DNA from: Streptomyces polyasparticus
Lineage (GTDB): Bacteria > Actinomycetota > Actinomycetes > Streptomycetales > Streptomycetaceae
NCBI RefSeq assembly: GCF_014493765.1
Contig: NZ_JACTVJ010000006.1
Location: forward strand, 372,001 to 436,000
Direction of reading: 5' to 3'
Length of the DNA: 64,000 nucleotides
Shown here: one piece after another, positions 61,608 to 64,000 of the stretch
Layout of the letters: every line of letters starts with the position of its first letter
Position numbering within the stretch: the stretch's first letter is position 1
Translations under genes and position numbers: made by a program
Notes under the pieces: generated by a model
Told to the model about the DNA's origin: nothing
Seen by the model: the letters and a program-made list of their open reading frames with translations, nothing else
Database searches by the model: none

Positions 61608-62725
61608 GTACCAGCACCACCACCGGAACCAGAGGAGAGACAGTGCCGACTGAGCCTTCGGCCATGGCGGCCGCCGACCACGGGCAGGGGGACACCGTCG
61701 ACGTGACGGCGTTGCTCGAGCGCGGCCGGACGATGGCCACGCCGGTGCTGCGCGCCGCCGTCGACCGGCTCGCGCCGCCGATGGACACCGTCGCCGCGTA
61801 CCACTTCGGCTGGATCGACGCGGAGGGCCGGCCCTCCGACGGCGACGGCGGCAAGGCCGTACGTCCCGCGCTCGCGCTGCTCTCCGCCGAGGCGGCGGGC
61901 GCGGCGCCCGAGGTGGGCATCCCGGGTGCCGTCGCCGTTGAGCTGGTGCACAACTTCTCGTTGCTGCACGACGACCTGATGGACGGCGACGAGCAGCGCC
62001 GCCACCGCGACACGGTCTGGAAGGTGCACGGCCCGGCGCAGGCGATCCTCGTCGGCGATGCCCTCTTCGCCCTCGCGGGCGAGGTGCTGCTCGAACTCGA
62101 CACCGTCGAGGCCGGACGCGCCACGCGCCGTCTCACCGCGGCCACCCGGGCGCTGATCGACGGTCAGGCCCAGGACATCTCGTACGAGCACCGCGAGCGG
62201 GTCACCGTCGAGGAGTGCCTGGAGATGGAGGGCAACAAGACGGGCGCGCTGCTCGCCTGCGCCGTCTCCATCGGTGCGGTGCTCGGCGGCGCGGACGACA
62301 AGACCGCCGACACCCTGGAGAAGTACGGCTACCACCTCGGTCTCGCCTTCCAGGCGGTCGACGACCTGCTCGGCATCTGGGGCGACCCGGAGTCCACCGG
62401 CAAGCAGACCTGGAGCGATCTGCGGCAGCGCAAGAAGTCCCTGCCGGTGGTGGCAGCGCTCGCCGCCGGCGGGCCCGCGTCCGAGGAGCTCGGGCAGCTG
62501 CTCGCCGCCGACGCCAAGGCGAACGACTTCGAGAACTTCTCCGAGGCGGAGTTCGCGCACCGCGCCGCGCTCATCGAGGAGGCGGGCGGCCGCGAGTGGA
62601 CCGCTCAGGAGGCCCGCAGGCAGCACACCATCGCGCTGCAGGCGATCGAGAGCGTGGAGATGCCGGAGCGGGTCAGGGCGCAGCTCGCGGCGCTCGCCGA
62701 CTTCGTCGTCGTACGGAAGAGATGA
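61604..62725 (+). CDS. Polyprenyl diphosphate synthase
   Basis: 373 residues from ATG 61604, which overlaps the hpnE stop; GTG 61643 with GAGGAG is a second candidate. First Asp-rich motif LLHDDLMDGD (123-127 DDLMD), second FQAVDDLLGIWGD. The chain-length region suggests farnesyl or geranylgeranyl diphosphate; in this operon, farnesyl diphosphate for squalene is the natural product. Confidence 0.92.
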   Translation: MSTSTTTGTRGETVPTEPSAMAAADHGQGDTVDVTALLERGRTMATPVLRAAVDRLAPPMDTVAAYHFGWIDAEGRPSDGDGGKAVRPALALLSAEAAGAAPEVGIPGAVAVELVHNFSLLHDDLMDGDEQRRHRDTVWKVHGPAQAILVGDALFALAGEVLLELDTVEAGRATRRLTAATRALIDGQAQDISYEHRERVTVEECLEMEGNKTGALLACAVSIGAVLGGADDKTADTLEKYGYHLGLAFQAVDDLLGIWGDPESTGKQTWSDLRQRKKSLPVVAALAAGGPASEELGQLLAADAKANDFENFSEAEFAHRAALIEEAGGREWTAQEARRQHTIALQAIESVEMPERVRAQLAALADFVVVRKR

Positions 62726-62795
62726 TCACCATCGACAAGCGGACCAGCAGCCTCATATGACGCGCAGTCGCCGGCCGGTGCCCAGACCGCACTGA
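62722..62795 (+). other. Chain of two tiny overlapping ORFs before shc
   Basis: ATG 62722 overlaps the prenyl synthase stop and encodes MITIDKRTSSLI (stop 62760). ATG 62757 overlaps that stop and encodes MTRSRRPVPRPH (stop 62795). Translation is unproven; they could be relics or coupling ORFs. Confidence 0.3.
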
Positions 62796-62870
62796 CACAG
62801 CAGCAGTCAAGGCATCGGCCGACGGCGAACCCCAGCACAGCAGCAATCCACACTGCACGAAGGGGAAGCC

Positions 62871-64000
62871 ATGACAGCGACGACCGACGGCAGCGCCGGG
62901 GCGATCCCGCCCCGTGCTCCCGCGGCCAGCGAATCCGCACACACGCCTGCCGCGCTCGACGGGGCTCGGCGGGCCAATCAGCGTGCGATCGAGTATCTGC
63001 TCGCTCACCAGGACGAAGACGGGTGGTGGAAGGGCGATCTCGAGACGAACGTGACGATGGACGCCGAGGATCTGCTGCTCCGGCAGTTCCTGGGGATCAG
63101 GGACGAGAAGACCACGCAGGCCTCCGCGCTGTTCATCCGGGGCGAACAGCGCCCCGACGGCACCTGGGCCACCTTCTACGGCGGACCTGGTGAGCTGTCC
63201 ACCACGGTCGAGGCCTATGTCGCGCTGCGGCTCGCCGGTGACGATCCCGAGGCCGAGCACATGGCGAAGGCCTCGGCGTGGATCCGCGCCCAGGGAGGCA
63301 TCGCCTCCGCGCGGGTGTTCACGCGGATCTGGCTGGCGCTGTTCGGCTGGTGGAAGTGGGACGACCTGCCCGAACTGCCGCCGGAGCTCATCTACTTCCC
63401 GAAGTGGTTCCCGCTCAACATCTACGACTTCGGGTGCTGGGCGCGGCAGACCATCGTGCCGCTCACCATCGTCTCGGCGAAGCGGCCCGTGCGGCCCGCG
63501 CCGTTCGCGCTCGACGAGCTGCACACCGACCACCGCAATCCCAACCCGCGCAAGCCCCTTGCCCCGGTGGCCAGTTGGGACGGCCTGTTCCAGCGGCTCG
63601 ACAAGGTGCTGCACACGTATCAGAAGGTGGCCGTGCCGGGGCTGCGGCGGATGGCGATGCGGTCCGCGGGGCGGTGGATCGTCGAGCGGCAGGAGAACGA
63701 CGGCTGCTGGGGCGGGATCCAGCCGCCCGCGGTCTACTCCGTGATCGCCCTGCATCTGCTCGGCTACGACCTCGACCACCCCGTCCTGCGCGAAGGTCTC
63801 GCCTCGCTCGACCGGTTCGTCGTCTGGCGCGAGGACGGCGCCCGGATGATCGAGGCCTGCCAGTCGCCCGTCTGGGACACCTGCCTCGCCACCATCGCGC
63901 TGGCCGACGCGGGGCTGCCCGCCGACCATCCGGCCCTGGTGAAGGCCGTCGACTGGATGCTGGCGGAGGAGATCGCGCGGCCCGGTGACTGGTCGGTGCG
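62871..64000 (+). CDS. shc: Squalene-hopene cyclase, 5' part only
   Basis: ATG 62871 follows AAGGGGAAG, and the frame runs off the right edge after 376 codons. QW motifs are visible (HQDEDGWWKG, EQRPDGTWATFYGGPGE, ERQENDGCWGGIQP). The DxDD catalytic acid motif would lie just past the edge. It cyclises squalene to hopene/hopanol in the membrane, the final step encoded by this operon. Confidence 0.95.
   Translation, partial: MTATTDGSAGAIPPRAPAASESAHTPAALDGARRANQRAIEYLLAHQDEDGWWKGDLETNVTMDAEDLLLRQFLGIRDEKTTQASALFIRGEQRPDGTWATFYGGPGELSTTVEAYVALRLAGDDPEAEHMAKASAWIRAQGGIASARVFTRIWLALFGWWKWDDLPELPPELIYFPKWFPLNIYDFGCWARQTIVPLTIVSAKRPVRPAPFALDELHTDHRNPNPRKPLAPVASWDGLFQRLDKVLHTYQKVAVPGLRRMAMRSAGRWIVERQENDGCWGGIQPPAVYSVIALHLLGYDLDHPVLREGLASLDRFVVWREDGARMIEACQSPVWDTCLATIALADAGLPADHPALVKAVDWMLAEEIARPGDWSV

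Overview
The window is about 72% GC by eye, with strong third-position G/C, frequent GTG starts and many 4-base ATGA/GTGA overlaps. Gene content (hopanoid cluster, GlxA-type regulators, GntR sugar-uptake locus, LPFR small protein, SCO6745-family protein) points to a Streptomyces chromosome. I see no rRNA, tRNA, insertion sequence, CRISPR array or phage gene. The window opens inside a uricase gene and ends inside squalene-hopene cyclase.

Layout. 1-5.3 kb: uricase 3' end, a degenerate inositol monophosphatase-like gene, a two-gene MarR-like operon, and a small protein coupled to a class C beta-lactamase-fold hydrolase. 4.5-11.6 kb: a GntR/UTRA regulator divergent from a sugar ABC importer (binding protein and two permeases), a cytoplasmic GH20 hexosaminidase and a secreted CBM3-GH16 hydrolase, together an amino-sugar or glucan uptake locus. 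11.7-16.5 kb: endonuclease V, a GNAT, a decayed alpha/beta hydrolase, a saccharopine-dehydrogenase-like protein, MmcQ/YjbR and an EamA exporter. 16.5-28.7 kb: lipid catabolism, with a TetR regulator, alpha-methylacyl-CoA racemase, LCAD-type acyl-CoA dehydrogenase, thiolase and FadB-like protein, then isochorismatase with a GlxA regulator, a phosphotransferase, and a MerR regulator divergent from a long-chain acyl-CoA ligase. 28.8-39.2 kb: amino-acid permease, secreted sphingomyelinase C, orphan F0 b-like protein, two secreted peptidases, BCCT transporter, amino-acid oxidase and an unknown protein. 39.3-50.4 kb: Tex, LPFR small protein, SCO6745-family protein, a GlxA regulator with two tandem DJ-1/PfpI paralogues, enoyl-CoA hydratase, HdeD-like protein, HATPase, type I IPP isomerase, a GNAT, a DUF1801 protein and a CDF metal exporter.

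50.8-57.9 kb is the most intriguing block: two CDP-alcohol phosphotransferases, a LicC-like cytidylyltransferase, a glycerol-1-phosphate-dehydrogenase-like enzyme, a family 2 glycosyltransferase and a TagGH-like ABC exporter. The first five genes overlap end to end. I infer a pathway that makes, glycosylates and exports a CDP-activated polyol-phosphate lipid or polymer. 58.2-64.0 kb is the hopanoid operon hpnC-hpnD-(small ORF)-hpnE-prenyl synthase-shc. The idi gene about 10 kb upstream supplies the same isoprenoid precursors.

A recurring oddity is short tandem duplications at gene ends (1.2, 8.6, 13.4, 18.4, 31.3 and 41.8 kb), several of which copy a stop or start codon.
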